Shown here piece by piece: positions 8,067 through 16,822 of a stretch of DNA of 64,000 nucleotides (positions are counted from its first letter, which is position 1; every line of letters begins with the position of its first letter). The notes under the pieces were generated by a model that was not told the origin of the DNA, did no database searches, and saw only the letters and a program-made list of their open reading frames with translations. The DNA is from Nocardioides sp. Root1257. GTDB taxonomy: Bacteria; Actinomycetota; Actinomycetes; Propionibacteriales; Nocardioidaceae. A program made the position numbers and the translations under genes. The stretch covers positions 91,363 to 155,362 of the forward strand of contig NZ_LMDV01000008.1 of NCBI RefSeq assembly GCF_001425175.1, given 5' to 3'.

Positions 8067-8737
8067 GACCCGTTCCCCTCGCGTCCGACGGTGAGCAGGT
8101 CGTTGTCGCGCACGTAGTCCGAGAGCAGGTCGCGCAGCTGGCGCCGGCCCCGGTGCAGCCGGGACATGACGGTGCCGATCGGGGTGTCCATGATCTCGGC
8201 GATCTCCTTGTAGGCGAAGCCCTCGACGTCGGCGAGGTAGACCGCGAGCCGGAACTCCTCGGGCAAACGCTGCAGCGCGTCCTTCACCTCGGAGTCGGGC
8301 AGGTGCTCGAGCGCCTCGGTCTCGGCGGACCGGAGCCCGGTCGAGGCGTGCGACTCGGCGCGGTGGAGCTGCCAGTCCTCGACGTCCTCGGACATCGACT
8401 GCTGCGGCTGCCGCTGCTTCTTGCGGTAGTTGTTGATGAACGTGTTGGTCAGGATGCGGTAGAGCCAGGCCTTGAGGTTGGTGCCGGGCCGGAACTGGTG
8501 GAAGGAGGAGTACGCCTTGGCGTAGGTCTCCTGCACCAGGTCCTCCGCGTCCGCCGGGTTGCGGGTCATCCGCATGGCGGCGGAGTAGAGCTGGTCGAGG
8601 AAGGGCAGCGCCTCCCGCTCGAAGCGAGCAGAGCGGTCGGCCTCGGACTCGGTCGCCACATCGATGGATGCGGGGTCGACCTCGGGGTCCAGGGTGGGTA
8701 CGACGGCCTCTGGGGTCGTCTCAACAGGGTCAGTCAT
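8063..8737 (-). CDS. sigR: ECF sigma factor SigR (thiol-oxidative stress)
   Basis: A 224-residue ECF sigma factor. Region 2 runs through [23 protein letters not shown] and the -10-recognising helix; region 4 ends with [26 protein letters not shown]. The N-terminal 50-residue acidic extension is usual for SigR/SigH proteins. ATG 8737 is chosen; a longer frame to 8782 exists, and the SigR promoter at 8791-8816 would place its transcript start just upstream of that, so a longer SigR form is possible, as known in Streptomyces. Also of note, TAGTCT sits eight bases before ATG 8737 and could drive a second, leaderless transcript. Confidence 0.95.
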   Translation of the reverse strand: MTDPVETTPEAVVPTLDPEVDPASIDVATESEADRSARFEREALPFLDQLYSAAMRMTRNPADAEDLVQETYAKAYSSFHQFRPGTNLKAWLYRILTNTFINNYRKKQRQPQQSMSEDVEDWQLHRAESHASTGLRSAETEALEHLPDSEVKDALQRLPEEFRLAVYLADVEGFAYKEIAEIMDTPIGTVMSRLHRGRRQLRDLLSDYVRDNDLLTVGREGNGS

Positions 8738-8790
8738 CGTCTCCCAGACTAGCCCCGTGGGGCGTTCAAGCACGGCCTGCATGGTGGAAG

Positions 8791-8816
8791 AACGCGACGG
8801 GCCCCCTGCTCATTCC
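8791..8816 (-). promoter_or_regulatory. SigR-dependent autoregulatory promoter of sigR-rsrA
   Basis: On the minus strand GGAAT (8816-8812), preceded by G to give GGGAAT, is followed after exactly 18 bases by GTT (8793-8791, within CGTT). This matches the SigR/SigH consensus GGAAT-N18-GTT. It overlaps the stop of the upstream hydrolase gene and points into sigR, so SigR is expected to amplify its own operon under thiol stress. Confidence 0.85.
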
Positions 8817-9466
8817 CCTCGGGCAGCGCCGCCGGCGACCTCGCGCACGATCCACTCCAGCGTGGACTCGACGATGATCCCCATCGCCTCCGCCTCGGTC
8901 AGCCCCGAGCTCTTCGGCACCTTGAAGCCGTGGTCGGCGGCCGGCACGACGGCCAGGTCGAGGTCGGTCGGGAACTCCTCGGGGCGCCCGAACGTGTCCC
9001 GCTCCCCCTGGACGACCAGCGTCGGCACCCGGGCTGCGCGCAGCTCGGGCAGCCGCGACTTCTCGGGCTTGCCGGGCGGATGCAGGGGGAACGCCAGCGC
9101 GAGGCAGCCCGACGCGCCCAGCTGCTTGGCGCAGCGCGCGGCCGAGCGGGCGCCGGCCGACCGGCCACCCACGACCAGCGGGGTCCGCGTCTTGAGCGCG
9201 TTCGCGGCGGCGACCAGCCCCGCGTCGAGCGTCGCCGGCGGCGTGGCCACCTTGCGCCCGGCGACCTTCCACGGCTGCTCCAGCAGCACCACGGTCACGC
9301 CGTTGCGGGGCAGGTCCGCGCCGAGCGCGGCCAGGTCGCGGCTGTCGATGCCGCCGCCGGCCCCGTGGCTGAGCAGCAGGGTCGCGACCGCGCCGCGCGC
9401 CCGTCGTACGACGAGGCGCGCCTCGCCGTGCGGGGTGTCGATCCGGCGCTCCTCCGCGGTGACCAT
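8810..9466 (-). CDS. Alpha/beta hydrolase (KANL3/Tex30-like)
   Basis: A 218-residue alpha/beta hydrolase. The oxyanion region is LLLSHGAGGG near residue 35, the nucleophile elbow GGRSAGARSA carries the catalytic Ser, the acid is in GERDTFG, and the His in AADHGFKV. This compact form resembles the KANL3/Tex30 (dienelactone-hydrolase-like) group, often annotated only as hydrolase. Start and stop overlap the upstream SRAP gene as TGATG, so the two are translationally coupled. Substrate unknown. Its 3' end contains the -35 element of the sigR promoter. Confidence 0.82.
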   Translation of the reverse strand: MVTAEERRIDTPHGEARLVVRRARGAVATLLLSHGAGGGIDSRDLAALGADLPRNGVTVVLLEQPWKVAGRKVATPPATLDAGLVAAANALKTRTPLVVGGRSAGARSAARCAKQLGASGCLALAFPLHPPGKPEKSRLPELRAARVPTLVVQGERDTFGRPEEFPTDLDLAVVPAADHGFKVPKSSGLTEAEAMGIIVESTLEWIVREVAGGAARGE

Positions 9467-10206
9467 CAGGACCCTTCCAGCGGCAGGGGCTCGAGCAGCT
9501 CCGGCCCGTTGTTGCGGACGTTGCTGACCAGCGTCGAGACCGGGTAGGCCTCGAGCCGCCCGGGCGCCGCCGGGACCAGGAGGCCGACGTCGCCGCCGAC
9601 CCGGGGGTCGAGCCAGTCGGCCCAGCGGTCCCGCTCGACCATCAGCGGCATCCGGTCGTGGATGTGGCCGACGGAGTCCTCGGCCTCGGTCGTGATCACC
9701 GTGCAGGTCCAGCGGAAGCGGTCCGGGTCGTCCTCGGCCTTGTCGGGGTCGCGCCAGATCTCGTACAGCCCGGCCATCGCGAGCACGCCGTGGTCCTGCG
9801 GCCGGATGAAGAAGGGCTGCTTGCGCGGCTTGCCCGACTTCGTCAGGTCGTCGGTCGGGTACCACTCGAAGTAGCCGTCGGCCGGGAGCAGGCAGCGCCG
9901 GGCAGCGAAGGCCCGCTTGTAGGCCGGCTTCTCGGCCACCGTCTCCATCCGGGCGTTGATCATCCGGTTGCCGATCGAGGCCTCCTTGGCCCACGACGGG
10001 ATCAGACCCCAGGTCAGGACACGGAGCTGGCGCTGCGGCGGCTCCAGGCTGTCCTTGCTGGGCGGCCTCTCCACGACGGCGTACACCTCCTTGGTGGGCG
10101 CCACGTTGTAGTCGGCCTCGAGGGCGTCCTGGATCCGGCTCTCCACGATGTCGAACTCGTCGACGAGGTCCTCCGGGCGCCGACTCGACGCGTAGCGGCC
10201 GCACAT
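9466..10206 (-). CDS. SRAP-family DNA-protein crosslink protein (YedK/HMCES)
   Basis: A 246-residue SRAP protein starting MCGRY, which fixes the start because Cys2 becomes the catalytic N-terminal residue after Met removal. Other family landmarks are YNVAPT (Asn), MINARMET, DGYFEW (Glu) and GHIHDRMP (His). YedK/HMCES proteins form a stable thiazolidine crosslink with abasic sites in single-stranded DNA and shield them from strand cleavage. The gene is coupled (TGATG) to a downstream alpha/beta hydrolase, a pairing whose logic is not obvious. Confidence 0.93.
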   Translation of the reverse strand: MCGRYASSRRPEDLVDEFDIVESRIQDALEADYNVAPTKEVYAVVERPPSKDSLEPPQRQLRVLTWGLIPSWAKEASIGNRMINARMETVAEKPAYKRAFAARRCLLPADGYFEWYPTDDLTKSGKPRKQPFFIRPQDHGVLAMAGLYEIWRDPDKAEDDPDRFRWTCTVITTEAEDSVGHIHDRMPLMVERDRWADWLDPRVGGDVGLLVPAAPGRLEAYPVSTLVSNVRNNGPELLEPLPLEGS

Positions 10207-10242
10207 GCGGGCCACTCTAGAGGGGCCGTCGGACAGCGATGC

Positions 10243-10974
10243 TCAGATGCGGGTGAGCTCGTCCAGGAGGTCGGCGACGGCGGCGTCGGAGACGGGCAGC
10301 CCCTCGATCCAGACCCGGGGCCGCGGCGGGGCGCCGGTCTCCAGCATCCGCATCAACAGGTCCAGGCGCCGGGCCAGGCGGTCGTCGCGGTCGACGAGGA
10401 CCACCACGCGCCCGGGGGCGACGTGCCCGATGGTCTCCCGGCCGGGGAAGACCCCGCGAACGACAGCCCCGAGCTGCGCGTCCTCCATCGCACGGGCGAG
10501 TGGCTCGCCGAGCTGCTCGGCGTCGTGCGCAGCGTCGGCGACCACGACGACCAGGGCGTGCGTCTCGGCCGCAGGACCGGCCCGGTGCACGTCGCCGATG
10601 CAGGTCCGCAGGTGCGCGAGGCTGGCCAGCCCGGTCAGCGGGTCGGCGCACCCGAGCCCGTGCACGTAGCCGAGGGTCGCGTCGCTCCAGGCCACCGCGA
10701 GCGCCCGGAGCTCGGCGTGCTCCGGCTCGGACCCGCGGACCAGGCGCCACGCGGTGGCGAGGTCGTCCAGGGCCTCGGCGAGCGAGACACCGTCACGGGC
10801 GAGCACCCCGCCGAGCACCTCGCAGGCAGGGACCGAACCCGATCCCGAAGCAAGGGCTTCCCCCACTGCCTCGAAGCGCGGCGGCAGTGCCGCTCTCTGC
10901 TCCGAGGACAGTTCCCGCCCTGCTTCGGGATCGCCCGTGGTCGAGCTACGCCTGCGCGTTGCCATCCAGTCCAC
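10243..10974 (-). CDS. Degenerate GGDEF-like protein
   Basis: A 243-residue protein. DPLTGLASLAHLRTCIGD near residue 110 strongly recalls the start of a diguanylate cyclase domain, but no GGDEF or similar catalytic loop follows; the corresponding region reads VAPGRVVVLVDRDDRL. It is therefore probably a catalytically dead relative. The start is set at GTG 10974, five bases after GGGGGAG, in preference to ATG 10965 or an upstream ATG at 11022. It is divergent from the membrane-anchored sigma factor gene and about 140 bases from it. Confidence 0.65.
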   Translation of the reverse strand: MDWMATRRRSSTTGDPEAGRELSSEQRAALPPRFEAVGEALASGSGSVPACEVLGGVLARDGVSLAEALDDLATAWRLVRGSEPEHAELRALAVAWSDATLGYVHGLGCADPLTGLASLAHLRTCIGDVHRAGPAAETHALVVVVADAAHDAEQLGEPLARAMEDAQLGAVVRGVFPGRETIGHVAPGRVVVLVDRDDRLARRLDLLMRMLETGAPPRPRVWIEGLPVSDAAVADLLDELTRI

Positions 10975-11111
10975 GGTGGCTCCCCCTTGGTTCCGGTCTG
11001 CCGGCGATGAGACGCCGGTCACCGGGCGGCATGACGCGGCTTCTCGCGATTCGCAGAAATCTTTTCGGGAGCGGGCGCGTCGCCTTTCGCGCGCTCGCGC
11101 GTTGGGCAGAC

Positions 11112-12500
11112 GTGGGCCCCTCCGTCTCGACCCTCGACGAGCGCAGCGACGCCGAGCTGATCTCGGCCGTCCGCGCCGGGGACGTCGCGGCGTACGGCGA
11201 GCTCTTCGCCCGCCACGTCGACGCCGCCCGACGGCTGGGCCGCCAGCTCGTGCCGGGCCCCGACGTCGACGACCTGGTCTCCGAGGCCTTCACCAAGGTG
11301 CTCGGCGTCCTCCAGCGCGGCGGCGGCCCCGACCTGGCGTTCCGCGCCTACCTGCTGACCGCTGTCCGCCGGGTGCACGTCGACCGGATCCGGGCGGCTT
11401 CGCGGCTGCACACGACCGACGACCTGACGCCGTTCGACCCCGGAGTGCCGTTCCGCGACACCGCCGTCGAGGGCTTCGAGAGCGCGGCGGCCGCGCGTGC
11501 GTTCGCCTCGCTTCCGGAGCGGTGGCAGCTGGTCCTGTGGCACACCGAGGTGGAGGAGCAGAAGCCGGCCGAGGTCGCGCCCCTGCTGGGCATGACCCCG
11601 AACGCCGTCTCGGCCCTCGCCTACCGCGCTCGCGAGGGGCTGCGGCAGGCCTACCTGTCGATGCACGCGGGCGACCTCGACGACGACGCCTGCGAGCGGA
11701 CCCGCGCCGAGCTCGGCGCCTACGTGCGTGGTGGCCTCTCCCGGCGCGACGCGACGCGCGTCGAGCAGCACCTGCAGGAGTGCCGTGCCTGCACCGCGCT
11801 CTACCTCGAGCTCATCGAGGTCAACTCCAACCTCCGCGCCCTGCTGGCCCCGCTCCTGCTGGGCGGTGCCGCGGCGGCGTACGTCGCAGCCGGCGGCGCC
11901 ACCGCGACGGGCGTCGCTCACGGCGTCCTGCTGCTGCTCGGCCGGGGTCGCGACGCCGTCCTCGCCCACGGCCCCACGGCAGCGGTGGCCGGCGCTGCCG
12001 CGGCGGCGGTCGTCGCGGGCTCGGTGATCACGTTCAACCAGGACCGCGACGGCCGACCCAGCGCCGACGACGCCCCGTCGATCAGCGGCCCCTCCGTCGC
12101 GGGATCGCCGTCCACCCGACCGGGCGACGACCGGCCGGTGCGCCGCAAGGGTGCCGACACGGGGCAGCCCACCGGCGCGCAGGCGACCCCGAGCGCGCCG
12201 GCCGGGAGCGCGGCCCCGGACGCCGCAGCCCCGGACGCCCCGCCCGCCGGTTCGACCGGCGCGCCCACGACCGGTCCCTCGGCCGGGCCCACGGTGGCCC
12301 CGGCGCCCCCACCGACCCTGGCCCCCAGCCAGCCGCCGGCCCCGTCGCCGACACAGCCGTCGACGCCGTCGCTGGTCGACCTGACCGCCCGCGTCTCGGC
12401 CGGGCCCGACGGTCTCGGGGTCGGCCTCGGCCTCGGGCTGGGGGGCGTCACCGTCGTCCCGGACACCACGGTGGGAGTGCCGTTGCCGCCGGTGGGGTAA
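11112..12500 (+). CDS. Sigma-70 (ECF-like) factor fused to zinc-finger and membrane anti-sigma-like region
   Basis: A 462-residue multidomain protein. Residues 10-90 form an ECF region 2 (SDAELISAVRAGDVAAYGELF, DDLVSEAFTKVL) and about 130-185 region 4 (LPERWQLVLWHTEVE, MTPNAVSALAYRAREGLRQAY). Then comes a zf-HC2-like segment RVEQHLQECRACTALYLEL with the HxxxCxxC motif of ZAS anti-sigma factors, two hydrophobic segments near 245-280 and 288-306, and an outside Pro/Ala/Thr-rich tail of 150 residues. The sigma factor thus carries its own putative anti-sigma switch and membrane anchor. GTG 11112 gives the usual start; ATG 11031 would add 27 residues. Confidence 0.8.
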   Translation: MGPSVSTLDERSDAELISAVRAGDVAAYGELFARHVDAARRLGRQLVPGPDVDDLVSEAFTKVLGVLQRGGGPDLAFRAYLLTAVRRVHVDRIRAASRLHTTDDLTPFDPGVPFRDTAVEGFESAAAARAFASLPERWQLVLWHTEVEEQKPAEVAPLLGMTPNAVSALAYRAREGLRQAYLSMHAGDLDDDACERTRAELGAYVRGGLSRRDATRVEQHLQECRACTALYLELIEVNSNLRALLAPLLLGGAAAAYVAAGGATATGVAHGVLLLLGRGRDAVLAHGPTAAVAGAAAAAVVAGSVITFNQDRDGRPSADDAPSISGPSVAGSPSTRPGDDRPVRRKGADTGQPTGAQATPSAPAGSAAPDAAAPDAPPAGSTGAPTTGPSAGPTVAPAPPPTLAPSQPPAPSPTQPSTPSLVDLTARVSAGPDGLGVGLGLGLGGVTVVPDTTVGVPLPPVG

Positions 12501-12509
12501 ACACGAGTC

Positions 12510-13034
12510 ATGACCGTCAGCAGACTCATCGCCCGCCCGATGCTCGCGTCGATCTTCGTGGTCGGCGCCGCGACCGCCCTCAAGAACGCCACCGGAACCG
12601 CGGCCAAGGCCGACCCGGTCACCTCCCGTCTCGTGCCGCTGGCAAAGAAGGCCGGGATCCCGCTGCCGGAGGACCCCGAGACCCTCGTCAAGCTCAACGC
12701 CGGCGTGCAGATCGCCGCCGGGCTCGCGCTCGCCACCGGTCGCGCTCCGCGGCTCTCGGCGGCCGTGCTCGCCGCGTCGCTCGTCCCCACCACGGCAGCC
12801 GGACACCGCTTCTGGGAGTCCGAGGACGACGCCACCCGCACCCAGCAGCGGCTGCACTTCTTCAAGAACGTCTCGCTCGTCGGCGGCCTGATCATCGCCG
12901 CGGGCGACACCGAGGGTCGGCCGGGCGTCGCCTGGCGGGCCCGCCACGGCGTCCGCGACGCGCGCCGCGAGGCCAAGCGCCTGGCCCACGACGCCCGCCG
13001 TGAGGCGAAGCTGGCCCGGGCCCGCATCGGCTGA
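12510..13034 (+). CDS. DoxX-like membrane protein
   Basis: A 174-residue protein with a DoxX-type arrangement: N-terminal segment [16 protein letters not shown], a second segment around residues 68-85, a third around 90-102, and a fourth, [13 protein letters not shown], after HFFKN. The C-terminal 40 residues are highly basic and helical with repeated ARREAK-type units. DoxX proteins are small membrane proteins, some linked to sulfur or redox stress (MbrA/DoxX complexes). It starts 9 bases after the sigma fusion gene, so the two could be cotranscribed. Confidence 0.75.
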   Translation: MTVSRLIARPMLASIFVVGAATALKNATGTAAKADPVTSRLVPLAKKAGIPLPEDPETLVKLNAGVQIAAGLALATGRAPRLSAAVLAASLVPTTAAGHRFWESEDDATRTQQRLHFFKNVSLVGGLIIAAGDTEGRPGVAWRARHGVRDARREAKRLAHDARREAKLARARIG

Positions 13035-13046
13035 GCCCGACGCCAC

Positions 13047-13052
13047 TAGGGT
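13047..13052 (+). promoter_or_regulatory. Leaderless -10 box of aroA
   Basis: TAGGGT seven bases before GTG 13060, in the short gap after the DoxX gene. It fits the recurring TAGGGT leaderless pattern and supports the GTG start. Confidence 0.5.
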
Positions 13053-13059
13053 TGCCGGT

Positions 13060-14328
13060 GTGACCGACGTACGTGACCCCTGGCCGGCGCCGCGCGCCGC
13101 CCACCCCGTCGACGCGGTCGTGTCGCTGCCCGGCAGCAAGTCGCTCACCAACCGCGCGCTGGTGCTGGCGTCGGTCGCCGACGGCCCCTCCGTCGTACGA
13201 CGGGCGCTGCGCTCGCGCGACACGACGCTGATGGCGCAGGCGCTGACCTCGCTCGGCGCCGTCGTCGACACCTCCGGCGACGACTGGGTCGTCACGCCGG
13301 CCGCGTTCGCCGGCGACGCCACCGTGGACTGCGGCCTGGCCGGCACCGTCATGCGCTTCGTGCCGCCGGTGGCCGGGCTGTCGACGGGCACGGTCGCCTT
13401 CGACGGCGACCCGCACATGCGCACGCGGCCGATCGGCGAGATCCTCGGCGCCCTGCGCACCCTCGGCGTCCAGGTCGACGGCGACGCGCTGCCGTTCGCG
13501 GTCCGCGGGTCGGGCGCCGTACGCGGAGGCACGGTCGTGGTCGATGCGTCGTCGTCGTCCCAGTTCATCTCCGCCCTGCTGCTCGCGGGTGCCCGGTACG
13601 ACGAGGGCGTCGACGTGCGCCACGACGGCAAGCCCGTGCCCTCGCTCCCCCACATCGACATGACGGTCGCGATGCTGCGCGAGCACGGCGTCGAGGTCGA
13701 CGACGCCGACGCCAACCGCTGGGCGGTCGCTCCCGGCACGATCAAGGCCGTCGACCACCTCATCGAGCCCGACCTCTCGAACGCCGCGCCGTTCCTGGCC
13801 CTGGCGGCGGTCTCCGGCGGCACCGTGACGGTGCGCGACTGGCCGCGGTCCACGACGCAGCCCGGGGACTCGCTGCGCGACATCCTGACGACGATGGGCT
13901 GCGAGGTCGAGCTGGGCGATGACGGGCTGCGCGTGACGGGCAGCGGCACGCTGCTCGGCATCGACGCCGACCTGCACGACGTCGGTGAGCTGACGCCGGC
14001 GATCGCGGCCCTCTGCGCGCTGGCCGACGGGCCCTCCCACCTGCGCGGGATCGCGCACATCCGCGGCCACGAGACCGACCGGCTCGCCGCCCTGGCGACC
14101 GAGCTGAGCGGCCTCGGTGCCGACGTCACCGAGCACCCGGACGGCCTGAGCATCGAGCCCGCTCCCCTGCGGTCCGGCGTGTTCCACACCTACGCCGACC
14201 ACCGGATGGCGCACGCCGGCGTGATCATCGCCGCCGCCGTCGACGGCGTGCTGGTGGAGAACATCGAGACGACCGGCAAGACGTTCCCCGACTTCGCGGG
14301 CTTCTGGTCGGGACTCATCACCTCATGA
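13060..14328 (+). CDS. aroA: 3-phosphoshikimate 1-carboxyvinyltransferase (EPSP synthase)
   Basis: A 422-residue EPSP synthase, the sixth shikimate pathway step, joining phosphoenolpyruvate to shikimate 3-phosphate. N-terminal [15 protein letters not shown] carries the Lys that contacts both substrates; [11 protein letters not shown] is the actinobacterial form of the glyphosate/PEP loop; [16 protein letters not shown] binds shikimate phosphate; [10 protein letters not shown] and [10 protein letters not shown] are C-terminal landmarks. The length is normal. The gene overlaps rsgA by ATGA, a pairing common in actinomycetes. Confidence 0.95.
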   Translation: MTDVRDPWPAPRAAHPVDAVVSLPGSKSLTNRALVLASVADGPSVVRRALRSRDTTLMAQALTSLGAVVDTSGDDWVVTPAAFAGDATVDCGLAGTVMRFVPPVAGLSTGTVAFDGDPHMRTRPIGEILGALRTLGVQVDGDALPFAVRGSGAVRGGTVVVDASSSSQFISALLLAGARYDEGVDVRHDGKPVPSLPHIDMTVAMLREHGVEVDDADANRWAVAPGTIKAVDHLIEPDLSNAAPFLALAAVSGGTVTVRDWPRSTTQPGDSLRDILTTMGCEVELGDDGLRVTGSGTLLGIDADLHDVGELTPAIAALCALADGPSHLRGIAHIRGHETDRLAALATELSGLGADVTEHPDGLSIEPAPLRSGVFHTYADHRMAHAGVIIAAAVDGVLVENIETTGKTFPDFAGFWSGLITS

Positions 14329-15341
14329 CCGGCCGGTACTCCGACCAGGACGTCGAGCACTACGACCGTCCGCGTCGACGTACCCGCCCCCGCACCAAGG
14401 ACCGGCCCACCTACGACGACGCGGTCGACGCCGTCGTCGTCACTGTCGACCGGGGCCGCTACACGCTGCTCCTCGACGGTCACAAGGTGATGGCGATGAA
14501 GGCGCGGCCCCTGGGCCGCAAGGGCGTCGTGGTCGGCGACCGGGTCCGGGTGGTCGGCGACACCACCGGGGACGACGGGTCGCTGGCGCGGATCGTCGAG
14601 GTGCACGAGCGCGCGACGACGCTGCGTCGTACGGCGGACGACGACGACCCGGTCGAGCGCGTCATCGTCTCCAACGCCGACCAGCTCGTCGTCGTCACCG
14701 CCCTCGCCGACCCCGAGCCCCAGCCCCGGCTGATCGACCGCGCCCTGGTGGCGGCGTACGACGCGGGCATGCAGCCGCTGCTGTGCCTGACGAAGGCCGA
14801 CCTGGCGGACCCCGAGACCCTGCTGGTGACCTACCGCTCGCTGGGGGTCCCCTGGGTGGTCACGCAGCTCAAGGGGCCGGGCGGCGGCGACCTGGCCGAG
14901 CTCCGCGAGCGGCTGGACGGCCGGACCAGCGTGCTCGTGGGCTCCAGCGGCGTCGGCAAGTCCACCCTGGTCAACGCGCTGGTGCCGACCGCCTCCCGCG
15001 ACGTCGGGCACGTCAACGCGGTGACCGGGCGCGGCCGGCACACGTCGACGTCGGCCTTCATGCTCGAGCTGCCCGGCCAGGACGACGGACCGAGCGCGGG
15101 GTGGATCATCGACACGCCCGGCATCCGCTCGTTCGGGCTCGCGCACGTCGAGCCGGAGCACCTGATCGAGGCGTTCCCCGACCTCGACGAGATGACCGAG
15201 GACTGCCCGCGCGGCTGCACCCACGGCGCCGACGAGCCCGAGTGCGGGCTCGACGAGGCGGTCGAGGCCGGCACGGCCGACCCGCTGCGGGTGGAGTCGT
15301 TCCGGCGGCTGCTGGCCGCCCGGAGCGAGCCCGCCTACTGA
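14325..15341 (+). CDS. rsgA: Ribosome small-subunit GTPase RsgA
   Basis: A 338-residue circularly permuted GTPase. An N-terminal OB-like domain is followed by the motifs in permuted order: G4 LTKADLAD, then G1 [14 protein letters not shown], then G3 DTPGIRSFG, and a C-terminal zinc knuckle with Cys-Cys-His and a later Cys ([14 protein letters not shown]). RsgA helps mature the 30S decoding centre and releases late assembly factors. Its ATGA overlap with aroA indicates cotranslation. The N-terminus is Arg-rich, as usual in actinobacteria. Confidence 0.93.
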   Translation: MTGRYSDQDVEHYDRPRRRTRPRTKDRPTYDDAVDAVVVTVDRGRYTLLLDGHKVMAMKARPLGRKGVVVGDRVRVVGDTTGDDGSLARIVEVHERATTLRRTADDDDPVERVIVSNADQLVVVTALADPEPQPRLIDRALVAAYDAGMQPLLCLTKADLADPETLLVTYRSLGVPWVVTQLKGPGGGDLAELRERLDGRTSVLVGSSGVGKSTLVNALVPTASRDVGHVNAVTGRGRHTSTSAFMLELPGQDDGPSAGWIIDTPGIRSFGLAHVEPEHLIEAFPDLDEMTEDCPRGCTHGADEPECGLDEAVEAGTADPLRVESFRRLLAARSEPAY

Positions 15342-15406
15342 CACCCGTCCGGGGACGCTCCCGATATCCGGTGGCGGCCGACCGAGGCAGGCGTCAGGGT
15401 CGGGGC

Positions 15407-16177
15407 ATGACCGACACCAGCACGGGTCCGAGCAGCGACTACTGGGACGCCGAGACCGCCGCGGCGTACGACGAGAGCTCGGCCTTCATGTTCGAGCCGT
15501 CCGTGCTCGACCCGACCGTCGACCTGCTCGCCGCGCTGGCGGGGGGCGGGCGCGCCCTCGAGCTGGCCATCGGGACCGGCCGGGTGGCGCTCCCCCTCAT
15601 CGACCGCGGCGTCGCGGTGGACGGCATCGAGCTGTCCCAGCCGATGGTGGACGAGCTGCACCGCAAGCGGTCCGACGTGCCCGTCGTGGTCGGCGACATG
15701 GCGACCGCCGTCGCACCGGGCGAGGACTACTCCCTCGTCTACGTCGTGTGGAACAGCCTCGGCAACCTGCGCACCCAGGCCGAGCAGGTCGCGTGCTTCC
15801 GCAACGCCGCTCGTCACCTCAGGCCGGGCGGGCGCTTCGTGGTCGAGCTCTGGATCCCAGGAATCCGGCGATTCCCGCCCGGCCAGGCCGCCGTCCCGTT
15901 CCACGTCGGCGAGCGCCACGTCGGGTTCGACACCTACGACATGGCCACCCAGCAGGGCACGTCGCACCACTACACGCGTCAGCCCGACGGCACCGTGGCC
16001 TACGGAGCCAGCAACTTCCGCTACGCCTGGCCGGCCGAGCTCGACCTGATGGCCCAGCTCGCCGGTCTCGAGCCGGAGCGTCGTACGGCGGACTGGGCGG
16101 GCGCACCCTTCACGAACGACAGCGAGAGCCACGTGTCGGTGTGGCGCAAGCCCCAGACCGTGGGAGACGTGCCCTAG
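15407..16177 (+). CDS. Class I SAM-dependent methyltransferase
   Basis: A 256-residue soluble methyltransferase. The SAM-binding motif I is ALELAIGTGRVALPL (about residues 49-63), the acidic end of strand 2 is DGIELS, and motif II is near DMATAVAPGEDYSLVYVVWNSL. The substrate is not evident. ATG 15407 is the only well-placed start; CAGGGT lies six bases upstream as a possible weak -10. Its stop codon lies in the left copy of a 15-bp direct repeat flanking a palindromic element, so the natural 3' end may have been altered by an insertion. Confidence 0.82.
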   Translation: MTDTSTGPSSDYWDAETAAAYDESSAFMFEPSVLDPTVDLLAALAGGGRALELAIGTGRVALPLIDRGVAVDGIELSQPMVDELHRKRSDVPVVVGDMATAVAPGEDYSLVYVVWNSLGNLRTQAEQVACFRNAARHLRPGGRFVVELWIPGIRRFPPGQAAVPFHVGERHVGFDTYDMATQQGTSHHYTRQPDGTVAYGASNFRYAWPAELDLMAQLAGLEPERRTADWAGAPFTNDSESHVSVWRKPQTVGDVP

Positions 16178-16343
16178 GGTGCGACTCCTTATCCGGCGCC
16201 GTCGCGAGCGGGGTTTCGCGCCGTATCTGGCAAGGCGGAGGTGCGATGGCGGGCCGGAGGCCCGTCGAGTCGCCGACAACGCCGCCAGATCGGATGTGAA
16301 AGCCCGCGTAGCAGGCGCTTCCGGATAAGGAGACGTGCCCTAG
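16163..16343. repeat. Palindromic element bounded by a 15-bp direct repeat
   Basis: GGAGACGTGCCCTAG occurs at 16163-16177 and again at 16329-16343. Between them are perfect 12-bp inverted repeats, CTCCTTATCCGG (16185-16196) and CCGGATAAGGAG (16321-16332), extended by CGCC/GGCG, with nested ATCTGGC/GCCAGAT (16225-16231, 16284-16290), a CGCGA/TCGCG hairpin and a GGGCC/GGCCC hairpin. The layout looks like a MITE-like insertion or a structured RNA. The left repeat contains the methyltransferase stop and the right one the stop of the DUF2231 gene. Confidence 0.6.
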
Positions 16344-16771
16344 CCCCACACCGCGCGGGCGCCGGCCTCGCCGGTCAGGAAGACCAGGACCAGCGTCGCG
16401 ATCGCGGCGACGCCCAGCAGCACGTCGAGCACGACCCGCAGCGCGCCGGTGCGCGTCGCGAACCACCCGGCCGCCAGGGCGATGACGCCGAAGGCGATCG
16501 TCACCCAGAGCAGCTGACGGGCGCGGTCCTCGTGGGTCTGGACCTGCGGGCTGGTGCGCAGCTCGGGCTTGTGCTGCAGGAAGTTGTTGCCGGTGAGGTA
16601 GGCCGCGACGATCGACGCGGTCGCGACCAGGGCCAGCGCCACCATCGGCCAGCGCAGCTTGACGCGCCACCTCGGCACGAGGAACGCGAGTGCGGTGAGG
16701 GCGGCGATCGGGCCGAAGATGACCGCTGCGTGCACCACGAGGGGGTGCAACGGGAGTCCGTTGATCTCCAT
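16340..16771 (-). CDS. DUF2231 membrane protein
   Basis: A 143-residue integral membrane protein beginning MEINGLPLHPLVVHAAVIFG. Histidines in LHPLVVH are the DUF2231 hallmark and suggest a haem- or metal-linked role as in related cytochrome-like membrane proteins, which is inference. Four membrane segments lie near residues 10-30, 42-62, 87-105 and 112-132. ATG 16795 would add eight residues. It is divergent from hisN with only 51 bases between, so the two promoters are close together. Confidence 0.78.
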   Translation of the reverse strand: MEINGLPLHPLVVHAAVIFGPIAALTALAFLVPRWRVKLRWPMVALALVATASIVAAYLTGNNFLQHKPELRTSPQVQTHEDRARQLLWVTIAFGVIALAAGWFATRTGALRVVLDVLLGVAAIATLVLVFLTGEAGARAVWG

Positions 16772-16810
16772 AGGTGAAGGTTGCACCACGTTCATGAGAG
16801 TCGATGAGAA

Positions 16811-16816
16811 TAGTGT
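16811..16816 (+). promoter_or_regulatory. Leaderless -10 box of hisN
   Basis: TAGTGT six bases before GTG 16823, consistent with a leaderless transcript. It lies in the 51-bp divergent gap with the DUF2231 gene. Confidence 0.45.
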
Positions 16817-16822
16817 GAGGTC

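Noticed and set aside
11019..14189. 1056-codon minus-strand frame over the sigma fusion, DoxX and aroA
   Set aside because: Antisense to confident genes; Arg-rich low-complexity translation only.
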